Of a stretch of 64,000 nt of DNA, positions 7,626-16,361 are shown one piece after another. The DNA is from Halotalea alkalilenta (GTDB taxonomy: Bacteria; Pseudomonadota; Gammaproteobacteria; Pseudomonadales; Halomonadaceae): assembly GCF_001648175.1 (NCBI RefSeq), contig NZ_CP015243.1, positions 2,728,001 through 2,792,000 of the forward strand. Reading direction: 5' to 3'. Below the pieces are notes generated by a model. It saw only the letters and a list, made by a program, of their open reading frames with translations. It ran no database searches and was not told the DNA's origin. Position numbers and translations under genes: made by a program. Within the stretch, counting starts at the first letter, position 1, and every line of letters starts with the position of its first letter.

Positions 7626-8798
7626 ATGGCAGCTTCCCCAGCGCATCGGGTTCGCATCGGCATGATCGGCGGCGGCGAGGGCGCGTTCATCGGCGAAGTG
7701 CATCGCCTGGCCGCCGCTCTGGACGGCGCAGTCGAACTCGTCTGCGGCAGCTTCAGCCGTACCGCCGACAACAACCAGCGTACCGGAGCCCGGCTCGGCC
7801 TGGCGGCCGAGCGCATCCACGTCGATTGGCAGACCCTGCTCGAGGACGAGCGCCAGCGCCCGAGCGAGGAGCGTATGGAAGCAGTGGTGATCGTCACGCC
7901 CAACCACCTCCACGTTCCCATCGCCATCGCGGCTCTGCGGGCGGGCTTCCACGTGCTGTCGGAAAAGCCGGCGGCGCTTTCGCTGGCGCAGGCCCGGGAA
8001 CTGGAGCAGGCCATCGAATCCAGCCAGCGGCTCTATGGCCTGGCCCATATCTATCTGTGCTATCCCATGGTCTGGCAGGCGCGCGAAATGGTCCGCGAAG
8101 GCCGGCTCGGCGCACTGCGCAAGATCCACGTCACCTACTCCCAGGGCTGGCTGGGTGATGGCGCCGCCACAGAAGGCAACAAGCAGGCGGCCTGGCGCAC
8201 CGACCCGGCCCTTGCAGGCGTCAGCGGCTGCATGGCCGATATCGGTACCCATGCCTTCGGCCTTGCCGAATTCGTCTCGGGGCACACCGTCAACGCCCTT
8301 TGCGCGGCGCTGGGCACCCATGTGGAGGGCCGACGCCTCGACGATGACGGCGATGTCCTGCTGCGCACGGCCGAGGGTGCCACCGGCGTGCTCACCGCCA
8401 GCCAGATAAGCACCGGCGAGGAGAATTCGCTCGAGATCCGGATCCACGGCGAGCTGGGCGCTCTGGAGTGGCGCCAGATGGAACCCAACAGCCTGATCCA
8501 TCGCGAGCTCAACGCGCCGCTGCGGGTACTGCGCGCCGGCATCGACCAACCCGGCCTGTGCGCCGAGGCCAAACGGCGATCGCGCCTGCCAGGCGGACAT
8601 CCGGAGGGGTACCTGGAGGCGTTGGCCAATCTCTATCGCGACTTCGCCGCAGCCGTCCGTCGAGGCGACAGCGGAGCCGCGGAAGGCGTGCCGGGCATCC
8701 TCCAGGGGCTGCGCGGCATGGCCTTCATCGAGGCGGTCATCGCCAGCCAGAAAAGCGAACTCAAGTGGACGCCGCTGGCGGCCGATAGTCAGGCATAA
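7626..8798 (+). CDS. Gfo/Idh/MocA-family NAD(P)-dependent sugar/polyol dehydrogenase
   Basis: This 390-residue protein has an N-terminal Rossmann fold (GMIGGGEGAFIG, residues 12-23), the family EKP motif at 113-115 with the catalytic Lys, and the ADIGTHA segment at 204-210 carrying the second catalytic acid/His pair. The C-terminal half is the Gfo/Idh/MocA alpha/beta domain. It oxidises or reduces a sugar or cyclitol hydroxyl using NAD(P). It begins the operon, followed 11 nt later by a TIM-barrel isomerase and then an MFS permease. That trio suggests a pathway through a keto-sugar, but no specific substrate can be assigned. Confidence 0.87.
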   Translation: MAASPAHRVRIGMIGGGEGAFIGEVHRLAAALDGAVELVCGSFSRTADNNQRTGARLGLAAERIHVDWQTLLEDERQRPSEERMEAVVIVTPNHLHVPIAIAALRAGFHVLSEKPAALSLAQARELEQAIESSQRLYGLAHIYLCYPMVWQAREMVREGRLGALRKIHVTYSQGWLGDGAATEGNKQAAWRTDPALAGVSGCMADIGTHAFGLAEFVSGHTVNALCAALGTHVEGRRLDDDGDVLLRTAEGATGVLTASQISTGEENSLEIRIHGELGALEWRQMEPNSLIHRELNAPLRVLRAGIDQPGLCAEAKRRSRLPGGHPEGYLEALANLYRDFAAAVRRGDSGAAEGVPGILQGLRGMAFIEAVIASQKSELKWTPLAADSQA

Positions 8799-8809
8799 GG
8801 AGCGCTTCG

Positions 8810-9889
8810 ATGACTACGAAAAACACCGGCACGATGCGGGGCCCGGCCATCTTCCTTTCCCAGTTCATCGGCGACGAGCCGCCGTTCGACAACCTGGACA
8901 ACATCGCACGCTGGGCTGCCTCCCTGGGCTACCAAGGCATCCAGCTGCCCACCACCGATCCACGCTTCATCGATCTCGCCACCGCGGCGCAAAGCCAGAC
9001 CTACTGCGATGAGCTCAAGGGCCGCTGCGCGGCCGCGGGCGTCGAGATCAGCGAGCTTTCCACCCACCTGCAAGGACAGCTGGTGGCGGTGCACCCGGCC
9101 TTCGACTCGCTGTTCGACGATTTCGCCCCCACCGAGCGGCGAGGCAATCCCGCCGCCCGCACCGAGTGGGCGGTCGAGCAGCTGAAGCTCGCGGCCAAGG
9201 CGAGCCGCCGACTGGGGCTGAGCGCCCACGCGACCTTCTCCGGTGCGCTGATGTGGCCGTTTTTCTATCCGTGGCCGCAGCGCCCGCCCGGCTTGATCGA
9301 GGAAGGGTTCGCCGAACTCGCCCGGCGCTGGCGTCCGATACTCGACGCCTTCGACGAAGCCGACGTAGATCTCTGCTTCGAGATCCATCCCGGGGAGGAT
9401 CTCCACGACGGGGCCTCGTTCGAGCGCTTCCTCGACGCGGTGGACCACCACCCCCGCGCCCACATCCTCTATGACCCCAGCCACCTGCTGCTCCAGCAGC
9501 TCGACTACCTAGCGTTCATCGACTGCTATCACGAACGTATCCGCATGTTCCACGCCAAGGACGCCGAGTTCCAGCCCAACGGGCGCAGCGGCGTGTATGG
9601 CGGCTACCAGGCATGGATCGACCGCCCGGGCCGGTTCCGCTCACTGGGAGACGGGCAGATCGATTTCCACGCCATCTTCAGCAGGCTGACCCAGTACGGC
9701 TACGGCGGTTGGGCGGTGCTCGAATGGGAGTGCTGCCTGAAGGATGCAGGCCAAGGGGCGGCGGAAGGCGCCGGCTTCATCAAGGAGCGGATCATCCAGC
9801 GTGCGCAGCATGCTTTCGATGACTTCGCGAGCGTCGCCCCCATCCCCGGGCGCAACCGAGCGATCCTCGGTCTGGACAGCAAACACTAA
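8810..9889 (+). CDS. Sugar phosphate isomerase/epimerase family protein (xylose-isomerase-like TIM barrel)
   Basis: This 359-residue TIM barrel has metal-ligand segments characteristic of the AP-endonuclease-2/xylose isomerase-like family: CFEIHPGEDLH (Glu ligand), LYDPSHLLLQQLD (Asp/His), MFHAKDAEF (His/Asp) and VLEWEC (Glu) near the C-terminus. An AAGGAG precedes the ATG. It probably isomerises, epimerises or cleaves the product of the upstream Gfo/Idh/MocA enzyme. The protein is longer than many family members because of an insert at about residues 105-165. Confidence 0.83.
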   Translation: MTTKNTGTMRGPAIFLSQFIGDEPPFDNLDNIARWAASLGYQGIQLPTTDPRFIDLATAAQSQTYCDELKGRCAAAGVEISELSTHLQGQLVAVHPAFDSLFDDFAPTERRGNPAARTEWAVEQLKLAAKASRRLGLSAHATFSGALMWPFFYPWPQRPPGLIEEGFAELARRWRPILDAFDEADVDLCFEIHPGEDLHDGASFERFLDAVDHHPRAHILYDPSHLLLQQLDYLAFIDCYHERIRMFHAKDAEFQPNGRSGVYGGYQAWIDRPGRFRSLGDGQIDFHAIFSRLTQYGYGGWAVLEWECCLKDAGQGAAEGAGFIKERIIQRAQHAFDDFASVAPIPGRNRAILGLDSKH

Positions 9890-9931
9890 CGCCTTGTGTA
9901 AAGGCCTCCCCAGCGAACCAAGAGGTGTTGC

Positions 9932-11179
9932 ATGGTTACGATACGCATGCGCCTGAGCATCATGATGTTCCTGCAGTTCTTCATCTGGGGAGGCTGGTTC
10001 GTCACCCTCGGCACCTTCCTGGCACGCGATCTCGAGGCTACCGGCAGCCAGATAGGCATGGCATTCTCCACCCAGTCCTGGGGCGCGATCATCGCACCGT
10101 TCATCATCGGGCTGATCGCCGATCGCTACTTCAACGCCGAGCGCATCCTCGGCGTGCTGCACCTGGGCGGCGCCGCGCTGATGTATGCGCTGTACCTGGC
10201 GGACGACTTCTCGACCTTCTATCCGCTGGTGCTGGCCTACATGATTCTCTACATGCCGACGCTGGCGCTGGTCAATTCAGTCTCGTTTCGCCAGCTCGAC
10301 GATCCCTCGAGCGAGTTCGCCAGGATCCGGGTATGGGGCACGATCGGCTGGATCATAGCGGGGCTTACGATCAGCTACGTGTTTTCCTGGGACTCGTCCC
10401 AGGCGATCGGTGCGGGCCTTCTGCGCAATACCTTCCTGATGTGCGCGATCGCAGCGCTCATCCTGGGGCTCTACAGCTTCACCCTGCCGCGGACACCGCC
10501 GAAGGCGACGAGCGGCGGTAGCAAGAAAGAGGGTGTGAAGGAGGTCTTGGGGATCGACGCACTCAGGCTGCTCAAGGACAGAAACTACGCGATCTTCTTC
10601 ATCGCCTCCGTACTGATCTGCATTCCGCTCGCCTTCTACTATCAGAATGCGAACCCCTTCCTGGCCGAGATCGGCGTCGCCAATCCTACTGGTACGATGA
10701 CGCTGGGGCAGATTTCCGAGGTGGTCTTCATGCTGATGCTGCCGGTGTTCATCCACCGCTTCGGCATCAAGGCGACATTGCTTATCGGTATGCTGGCCTG
10801 GGCGCTGCGCTATGCGCTGTTCGCCTTCGGCGACAGTGAAGGCTTGATGTTCATGCTGATCATCGGTATCGCGCTGCACGGCGTCTGCTATGACTTCTTC
10901 TTCGTTTCCGGTCAGATCTATACCGATGCCAAAGCAGGCGAACGCTTCAAGAATTCCGCCCAGGGGATGATCACTCTGGCGACCTATGGCGTGGGAATGC
11001 TGATCGGCTTCTGGGTCGCAGGCCATATCACCGAGTACTTCGCGACCAATGGAACCCATGCCTGGCAGGGCATATGGCTCTTCCCTGCGATGTTCGCGCT
11101 GATCGTCCTGGTGCTCTTCTTCCTCGCCTTCCGCGACAAGCACCACATCGAAGCACCGGCTCGAAAGCCACGGGATTGA
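9932..11179 (+). CDS. MFS transporter of the nucleoside:H+ symporter (NHS, NupG-like) family
   Basis: This 415-residue integral membrane protein has about 12 hydrophobic segments, starting MFLQFFIWGGWFVTLGTFL, with SFRQLDDPSSEFARIRVWGTIGW in the first half as in NupG/XapB. A hydrophilic loop (about residues 190-212) separates the halves. Although the family is named for nucleoside uptake, its position as third gene of a LacI-controlled sugar operon suggests import of a sugar, polyol or glycoside. The gene is preceded by an AGAGGTG ribosome-binding site. Confidence 0.85.
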   Translation: MVTIRMRLSIMMFLQFFIWGGWFVTLGTFLARDLEATGSQIGMAFSTQSWGAIIAPFIIGLIADRYFNAERILGVLHLGGAALMYALYLADDFSTFYPLVLAYMILYMPTLALVNSVSFRQLDDPSSEFARIRVWGTIGWIIAGLTISYVFSWDSSQAIGAGLLRNTFLMCAIAALILGLYSFTLPRTPPKATSGGSKKEGVKEVLGIDALRLLKDRNYAIFFIASVLICIPLAFYYQNANPFLAEIGVANPTGTMTLGQISEVVFMLMLPVFIHRFGIKATLLIGMLAWALRYALFAFGDSEGLMFMLIIGIALHGVCYDFFFVSGQIYTDAKAGERFKNSAQGMITLATYGVGMLIGFWVAGHITEYFATNGTHAWQGIWLFPAMFALIVLVLFFLAFRDKHHIEAPARKPRD

Positions 11180-11279
11180 GCGTGGCCCCGTGGCCCGGAC
11201 CGACGAAGCCAGCCCAAGTGCCCCACCACCTGTACCTATCCACGTCCAAGATTACGAACGCATCGAGATGAAACTGAAA

Positions 11280-11312
11280 GGCCTGGGCCCCGTGAACAAC
11301 GGAGCCCAGGCC
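11280..11312. terminator. Strong hairpin, probable bidirectional terminator
   Basis: GGCCTGGGC (11280-11288) pairs perfectly with GCCCAGGCC (11304-11312). Inside, after one mismatch, CCGT pairs with ACGG around a GAACA loop. It lies between the convergent MFS permease (plus) and YccA-like gene (minus). There is no clean T run on the plus strand; the minus strand continues into CTTTCAGTTTCA, moderately T-rich. Termination is inferred from position and stem strength. Confidence 0.6.
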
Positions 11313-11393
11313 TCACAGACCAGCTGAACCAACCGCCCGACCCCACCGATGCCATTCAGGATGGCGGAGTCGAGGTTTCAAGCAGGTCGAGCG

Positions 11394-12068
11394 TCAATCG
11401 TCGCCGCCGCCCCCCATACCCAGCAGGCTGAGCAGACTGAGGAACAGGTTGTAGATCGCGACGTACAGGGAAATGGTCGCGAGGATGTAGTTGTCCTGCC
11501 CACCGTGAATGATCTGGCTGGTTTCATACAGGATCATCGCCGAGGAGAGCAGCACGAAGCCCGCGGAGATCGCAAGCATCATGCCCGGCAGCTGGAACAG
11601 CCACGCCCCGAGCATCGACAGCAGCAGCACGATCACGCCGACGAAGATGAAATTGGCGAGAAAGCCGAAGTCCTTGCGGGTCACCAGCACCACCGCGGAA
11701 AGAGCGACGAAGGTCGCGCCAGTCATGCCCAGCGCGGTCATCACCAGCTGAGGACCACCGCTCATCGACAGATAGGCGCTGAGAATCGGTCCGAGCGAGA
11801 AACCCATGAAGCCGGTGAAGGCGAAGGTGGAAAGCAGCCCCGCAGCGGAGTTGGCGGTGCGGTGCACGAGGAACATCAGTCCGTAGGCACCGACCAGGAA
11901 CAGCAGGATGTTCATCCGCTGCACCCCGAGGCCCACTGCCGCCGCCGCGGTGACCGCCGAGAACAGCAGCGTCATCGCGAGCAGCATATAGGTATTGCGA
12001 AGAACTTTATGGGCGATTATCGAGCGCTCGCCGGTGCGCTGACCGATGCCGTAGCTACGGTTTTCCAT
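11394..12068 (-). CDS. Bax inhibitor-1/YccA family membrane protein
   Basis: This 224-residue inner-membrane protein has seven predicted hydrophobic segments and ends GMGGGGDD. Family features include the start MENRSYGIGQRT, TFAFTGFMGFSLGPIL in the middle and a late ILYETSQIIHGG segment with acidic residues, as in YccA/YbhL and TMBIM proteins. In E. coli, YccA modulates FtsH proteolysis of membrane proteins; whether this copy does so is inference. It is a single-gene unit convergent with the upstream MFS operon. Confidence 0.88.
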   Translation of the reverse strand: MENRSYGIGQRTGERSIIAHKVLRNTYMLLAMTLLFSAVTAAAAVGLGVQRMNILLFLVGAYGLMFLVHRTANSAAGLLSTFAFTGFMGFSLGPILSAYLSMSGGPQLVMTALGMTGATFVALSAVVLVTRKDFGFLANFIFVGVIVLLLSMLGAWLFQLPGMMLAISAGFVLLSSAMILYETSQIIHGGQDNYILATISLYVAIYNLFLSLLSLLGMGGGGDD

Positions 12069-12311
12069 CTGGCGTCTCCTGGAAGATGGGCGTTGCCACC
12101 AATCTAACCAAAAGCAGCCGCGCTGTATCGTCCCGCGACCCGCTTCTCAGTCTGAGTTAAGCGCTTTTTCGCTTGATCAAGAAGCACTTGCGCGGCGCGA
12201 TCGCCAGGACACCAGCTCAGGCGTACCTCATCTCTCGGGCGGACCACTTAGCAGGCATCGAGGCCGCTCACGCTCGAAGTCCTTGAGCGGTCCGCTCCGG
12301 GCACGGCCAGG

Positions 12312-12743
12312 TCAGACTGGATCCTGGCACTCGTACCATTCGTTCTGCATCGCCCAGACATTCTCGGGGAAGCCATTTTGAGTCATGCTCGGCTGGCCCT
12401 TGAGCTGGACCCGATCGAGATCGACCTTCATCAGGTAGTCCTCGCCGATGGCATCGACCTTACCGACCATGATGAACTCACCCCACAGCTTGCTGGGCAG
12501 CGACTTGCACACCTGCTGGCCGATCTGTTTGGGGTCGCTCTGCGCCGCCTGCTCGGGAGACGGCCGGGAGGGAATCACCTGCAAGGCCTGCTGCGGGGTT
12601 TCAGCCGGCTCATCCGCGCGATTGAATGGCCAGATAGAAGAGCAGCCGGCGAGCATCACAGTGGCAAGGGTCACACCGACGAGCCTGGAAGCGCCGGACC
12701 AGCGCTTTCCAACGGAAGGAATAGATAGGACACGCAAGGACAT
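12312..12743 (-). CDS. Small putative lipoprotein
   Basis: This 143-residue protein has a basic N-terminus, a hydrophobic stretch and a lipobox LAGC near residue 33, so it is probably lipidated and periplasm-facing. The mature part is hydrophilic with a C-terminal segment rich in Trp/Asn/Glu. I chose the ATG at 12743 because GGAGG stands 6 nt upstream and it gives a proper signal peptide; an upstream start at 12830 adds 29 unrelated residues. I do not recognise a functional domain. Confidence 0.72.
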   Translation of the reverse strand: MSLRVLSIPSVGKRWSGASRLVGVTLATVMLAGCSSIWPFNRADEPAETPQQALQVIPSRPSPEQAAQSDPKQIGQQVCKSLPSKLWGEFIMVGKVDAIGEDYLMKVDLDRVQLKGQPSMTQNGFPENVWAMQNEWYECQDPV

Positions 12744-12882
12744 AGTACCTCCATCTGACGGAGCCGCCAGTTTAAGCAGTTTTTCCACCGGCTGCCTATG
12801 TCCCAAGTGCTGGAAATCGCCGTCGATCACAACTATTTCGTCAAACGGCGCGGCGGCGCCATCAGCGCCCTCTGCGCACCGT

Positions 12883-13764
12883 TCATTCGAGGCTGAATAT
12901 CACCGCCAGGATCACCGGCAGATAGAACAGCGACAGCAGGGTGGAGCTGAACACCAGCCCCGCCACCAGTTCGGGCGAACGCCCCGCGCGCTGGGCGAAC
13001 ATGTAGTTGTAGACCGCCACCGGCATGCACAGCTGGAGTAACAGTTGGGCCGTGTTGGCGGCGCTGAGCCCGAATATCCAGCCGGCGGCGAGGCATACCG
13101 GGATCACCAGCAGCGTACGCACCGCCCCGAACACCAGCCCACCGGCCAGGTTGCCTACCCGGATACTGGCCAGCGAGACACCGAGGGTGATCAGCATCAG
13201 CGGGATGGTGAACCCGGCCAGCAGGTGGGTGACGTTGAAGAGCCAGGAGGGAAGCCTGAGATCGAACACCATCAGCAACAATGAAATCGCGATCGCGTAG
13301 ATCGTCGGCGTTCGTGACAGTGCGCGCAGCGGACGGTCGGAGCCGATCGAGACGCTGAACACGAACTGGATCAGCGAGACCACCACCAGGATCGAAACCG
13401 CGTAGCCGAAACCGACCTGGCCGAAGGCGTAGAGCGAGATCGGCAGCCCCATGTTGCCGGTATTGGGAAAGATCATCGCCGGCACGAAGACCTTCCAATC
13501 GAGCTCTCTCACCCGGCACATCACCAAGCCGAGCATCGCCAAGGTGAAAAGCGCGAGCAGCGTGGCCCCGGCGATGACACTGAAGGTGGCGAAATCCACC
13601 CGGGTCTCGGCCAGGGAGGAGACGATCAGGCACGGCGTACCGATGTTGAGCGTGAGTTTGGAGACGAAATCGGTGGGATAGGCCTGCTTGGCGCGTACCC
13701 ACAGATAGCCCACCCCGGCACCCGCCAGCACCGGTGCCATGACGGCGAACAGCTGCGCGAACAT
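12883..13764 (-). CDS. AEC-family (auxin efflux carrier-like) transporter
   Basis: This 293-residue membrane protein has about ten hydrophobic segments and the AEC/malonate-permease layout: FVSKLTLNIGTPCLIVSSLA in the first helices, FPNTGNMGLPISLYAFG in the middle, and a C-terminal bundle with TLGVSLASIR. The ATG at 13764 (MFAQLFAV) fits the family; an upstream start at 13821 adds a basic leader. Family members export auxin-like or dicarboxylate anions; the substrate here is not predictable. Confidence 0.82.
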   Translation of the reverse strand: MFAQLFAVMAPVLAGAGVGYLWVRAKQAYPTDFVSKLTLNIGTPCLIVSSLAETRVDFATFSVIAGATLLALFTLAMLGLVMCRVRELDWKVFVPAMIFPNTGNMGLPISLYAFGQVGFGYAVSILVVVSLIQFVFSVSIGSDRPLRALSRTPTIYAIAISLLLMVFDLRLPSWLFNVTHLLAGFTIPLMLITLGVSLASIRVGNLAGGLVFGAVRTLLVIPVCLAAGWIFGLSAANTAQLLLQLCMPVAVYNYMFAQRAGRSPELVAGLVFSSTLLSLFYLPVILAVIFSLE

Positions 13765-13867
13765 AGGACTCCACGTCGGCTTGTAAAATGATAGGGGGCG
13801 GCGACGAGCGTAAGCCGCCACCGCAAAGGATAGGCTAGGCGCAAGCCCGGTCGATGCCAGTTGGCAT

Positions 13868-14641
13868 TCATCTCGCCCCGGAAACGCTCACCTCGGAGAG
13901 CCGCCTGCCCGCCTCGCTGAGCACCTCGACCAGCATCGCCAGTCGTTGGTCGTCGATATCGTTGCCTACGGTGAAGCAGATCGTCGCCTTGACCTTGCCC
14001 TGCAGATCGCGAATCGGCACCGCGATGCAGCAGGCGAAGCCATCGACCAACCCGCGGGTGACCGCATACCCCTGGGACGCGGCGCGGGAAATGTCGGCGG
14101 CAAAATCCGCAAGCCGGATTCGCTCACCGTTCGGCAGGATGAAATCCTGTTCGGGGACGAAAGCATGCAGCTGCGCCGCATCATACCCCTCGAGCAGCAC
14201 GCGTCCAGAGGCGGTCCAGGGAATAGGCGTCGCCATGCCGACCTCGGAGCTGATCGCAAAGGGCCGGGTCGGCATCTCGGAGAGCGCCACCACGTACTTG
14301 TCGCCCTCCAGCATGCACAGCTGACTGGTCTCGGCGTGCTCGGCGGTGAGCTCTACCAGCACCCGGCGGGCGCGGGCGATGAAATCGTCATGGCGCAGGT
14401 AGTCGGCGCCGAAGTAATGCATCTTGCGCCCGAAGAACAAAAGGCCATCGGTGCGCTCCTCCAGCCACCCCGCCTCGAGCAGCGTCGCGACCTGCTCATA
14501 GACGCTCGAGCGCGGCGCCTGGGTCAGCTCGACCAGTTCGCGCACGCTGACCGGCCGGCCCACCCGGTGCAGGCAGTCGCATAGCCCGATGATCCGATCG
14601 ATACCCCGAGCCCGCCCCTTCCCTGTGACTGCTTCGCTCAT
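13868..14641 (-). CDS. IclR-family transcriptional regulator
   Basis: This 257-residue protein has an N-terminal winged helix (about residues 15-75, GRPVSVRELVELTQAPRSSV) and a C-terminal IclR ligand-binding domain (VGMATPIPWTASGRVLLEGY; VTRGLVDGFACCIAVPIRD). It is divergent from the amino acid ABC importer operon at 14780 and probably regulates it. A candidate operator with 20-bp-spaced repeats lies between them. The GAF-like effector domain should bind a small acid or amino-acid derivative. Confidence 0.9.
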   Translation of the reverse strand: MSEAVTGKGRARGIDRIIGLCDCLHRVGRPVSVRELVELTQAPRSSVYEQVATLLEAGWLEERTDGLLFFGRKMHYFGADYLRHDDFIARARRVLVELTAEHAETSQLCMLEGDKYVVALSEMPTRPFAISSEVGMATPIPWTASGRVLLEGYDAAQLHAFVPEQDFILPNGERIRLADFAADISRAASQGYAVTRGLVDGFACCIAVPIRDLQGKVKATICFTVGNDIDDQRLAMLVEVLSEAGRRLSEVSVSGAR

Positions 14642-14716
14642 CGCTCCCTCTCCTCACGTCTCGTTTCCCCGGCACCACGCTTGCGCGGTCCGCTGAAGCC
14701 AATTATTCTTTTTCTC

Positions 14717-14742
14717 GTCCGATAAACAAGACTTGTGTCCGA
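14717..14742. promoter_or_regulatory. Candidate IclR operator between divergent genes
   Basis: Two direct GTCCGA repeats begin at 14717 and 14737, 20 bp (two helical turns) apart. Between them ACAAG-A-CTTGT (14726-14736) is a perfect palindrome. The element is 38 bp upstream of the ABC binding-protein start and 75 bp upstream of the regulator start. Assignment to the adjacent IclR regulator is by position only. Confidence 0.5.
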
Positions 14743-14779
14743 AATACCAGACAATCACAACAAAGACTCGAGGATCATC

Positions 14780-15610
14780 ATGAACACTTCCCACCGCGTA
14801 CTCGCGCTGGCGAGTACCTGCCTGGCGCTCTCTTCGCTCTCCTCCCAGGCCTACGCCGACAAGCTCGGCGAGGTGCTGGAGCGCGGCGAAATCGTGATCG
14901 GAACGGGCACCGCCAACCCGCCCTGGCATTTCACCCAGAACGGCGAGACCGTCGGCTTCGACGCCGACATCGGCCACCTGCTGGCCAAGGGGTTGTTCAA
15001 CGACCCCTCCAAGGTTCGCTTCGTCAATCAGTCATCCGATGCGCGCATCCCCAACCTGCTGACCGGCAACGTCGACCTCTCCTGCCAAGCGATGACGGTG
15101 ACCGCGGCGCGTGCCCAGCAGGTCGAGTTCACCATCCCCTACTACCGTGAAGGCGTCGGCCTGCTGCTGCGCGCCGGCGGCGACTACGGCGACTTCGATG
15201 CGCTGACGCAGGCGGGGACCGAGGTGACCGTGGCGGTGCTGCAAAACGTCTACGCCGAAGAGATGGTGCACAAGGCACTGCCCGAGGCGAAGGTCGACCA
15301 GTACCAGAGCCAGGACATGATCTACCAGGCGCTCAACTCGCGCCGGGCCGACGCAGTGGCGACCGACCTGTCGACGCTACGCTGGTACCTGCAGCAGAAC
15401 CCCGATCGCTACGTCGACGCAGGCTACGCCTGGATGCCGCAGTCCTATAGCTGCGCGGTGGCCCCGGGAGACCAGCGCTGGCTGAACTTCCTCAACACCA
15501 CCCTGTTCGAGGCCATGCATGGGGTCGAATTCGACGCCTATGCACAGGCGTACGAGAAGTGGTTCGGCGAAACGCCGCCCGCCCCTCGGCCTGGCTTCCC
15601 TTCGCCCTGA
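14780..15610 (+). CDS. Amino acid ABC transporter, periplasmic substrate-binding protein (family 3)
   Basis: This 276-residue protein has a cleavable signal peptide (hydrophobic 8-22, ending SQAYA) and the family 3 solute-binding fold: GEIVIGTGTANPPWHF, VGFDADIGHLLAKGLF, DARIPNLLTGNVDLSCQAM, EFTIPYYREGVGLLLR. The ATG at 14780 is preceded by a GAGGA and gives the proper signal sequence. It is followed by two permeases and an ATPase, a complete polar amino acid importer. Neighbouring RidA and D-amino-acid enzymes suggest an amino acid or derivative as ligand. Confidence 0.88.
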   Translation: MNTSHRVLALASTCLALSSLSSQAYADKLGEVLERGEIVIGTGTANPPWHFTQNGETVGFDADIGHLLAKGLFNDPSKVRFVNQSSDARIPNLLTGNVDLSCQAMTVTAARAQQVEFTIPYYREGVGLLLRAGGDYGDFDALTQAGTEVTVAVLQNVYAEEMVHKALPEAKVDQYQSQDMIYQALNSRRADAVATDLSTLRWYLQQNPDRYVDAGYAWMPQSYSCAVAPGDQRWLNFLNTTLFEAMHGVEFDAYAQAYEKWFGETPPAPRPGFPSP

Positions 15611-15694
15611 AGAATCGCGCCTGTGCGGTCCGTCCCTGACGGGCGGCACAGGCGAGCCGACGCGATAATCACCGTCTCCAGGTCATCTTTGCGC

Positions 15695-16351
15695 ATGAAC
15701 TACACCTTCAACTTCACCCCCGTATGGCAGAACTGGCCGCTGCTGCTCGAAGGGCTGGCCCTGGGCCTGGGTCTCGCCACGCTTTCGATCGCGATCGGCA
15801 GCGTCGCCGGGCTGGTACTCGCCTTCTGTGCCACGGGCAAGCACCCGGCGCTGCGGGCGCTGGCCTTCGGCTACGTCTCGATCGTGCGCAACCTGCCGAT
15901 CCTGGTGATCGTGCTGTTCATCTTCTTCGGCCTGCCGCAGCTCGGCCTCGCCTTCGACAAGAGCACGAGCTTCATTCTCGCGCTGTCGCTCTACGCCGCG
16001 GCCTACATGACCGAGGTATTCCGCGCGGGGCTGCTCGGCGTGCCGCCGGGTATCAGCGAGGCGGGCCAAGCGATCGGCCTGACTCCGCTTTCGATCAAGT
16101 ACTACGTGGTGCTGCCGGTGATGCTGCGCAACGCCATGCCTGCCTTCGCCAACAATTTCGTCTCGCTGTTCAAGGACACCTCGCTGGCGGCAGCGATCGC
16201 AGTGCCCGAATTGACCTTCTATGCCCAGAAGGTCAACTCGGAAAGCTTTCGCGTGCTCGAAGTCTGGAGCGTCACCGCAGCGCTCTACATCGCCACCTGC
16301 TACCTGATCAGCCTGCTGCTCAGGGGGCTCGAATCCCGCTTGCGGCTGTGA
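15695..16351 (+). CDS. Amino acid ABC transporter permease
   Basis: This 218-residue HisM/GlnP-type permease has about five membrane segments and the EAA loop (SEAGQAIGLTPLSIKYYVVLP) that docks the ATPase. The start at 15695 (MNYTFNFTPVWQNW) matches family N-termini. It is the first of two permeases between the binding protein and the ATPase and probably heterodimerises with the next gene product. Confidence 0.88.
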   Translation: MNYTFNFTPVWQNWPLLLEGLALGLGLATLSIAIGSVAGLVLAFCATGKHPALRALAFGYVSIVRNLPILVIVLFIFFGLPQLGLAFDKSTSFILALSLYAAAYMTEVFRAGLLGVPPGISEAGQAIGLTPLSIKYYVVLPVMLRNAMPAFANNFVSLFKDTSLAAAIAVPELTFYAQKVNSESFRVLEVWSVTAALYIATCYLISLLLRGLESRLRL

Positions 16352-16361
16352 GGCCAACGCC

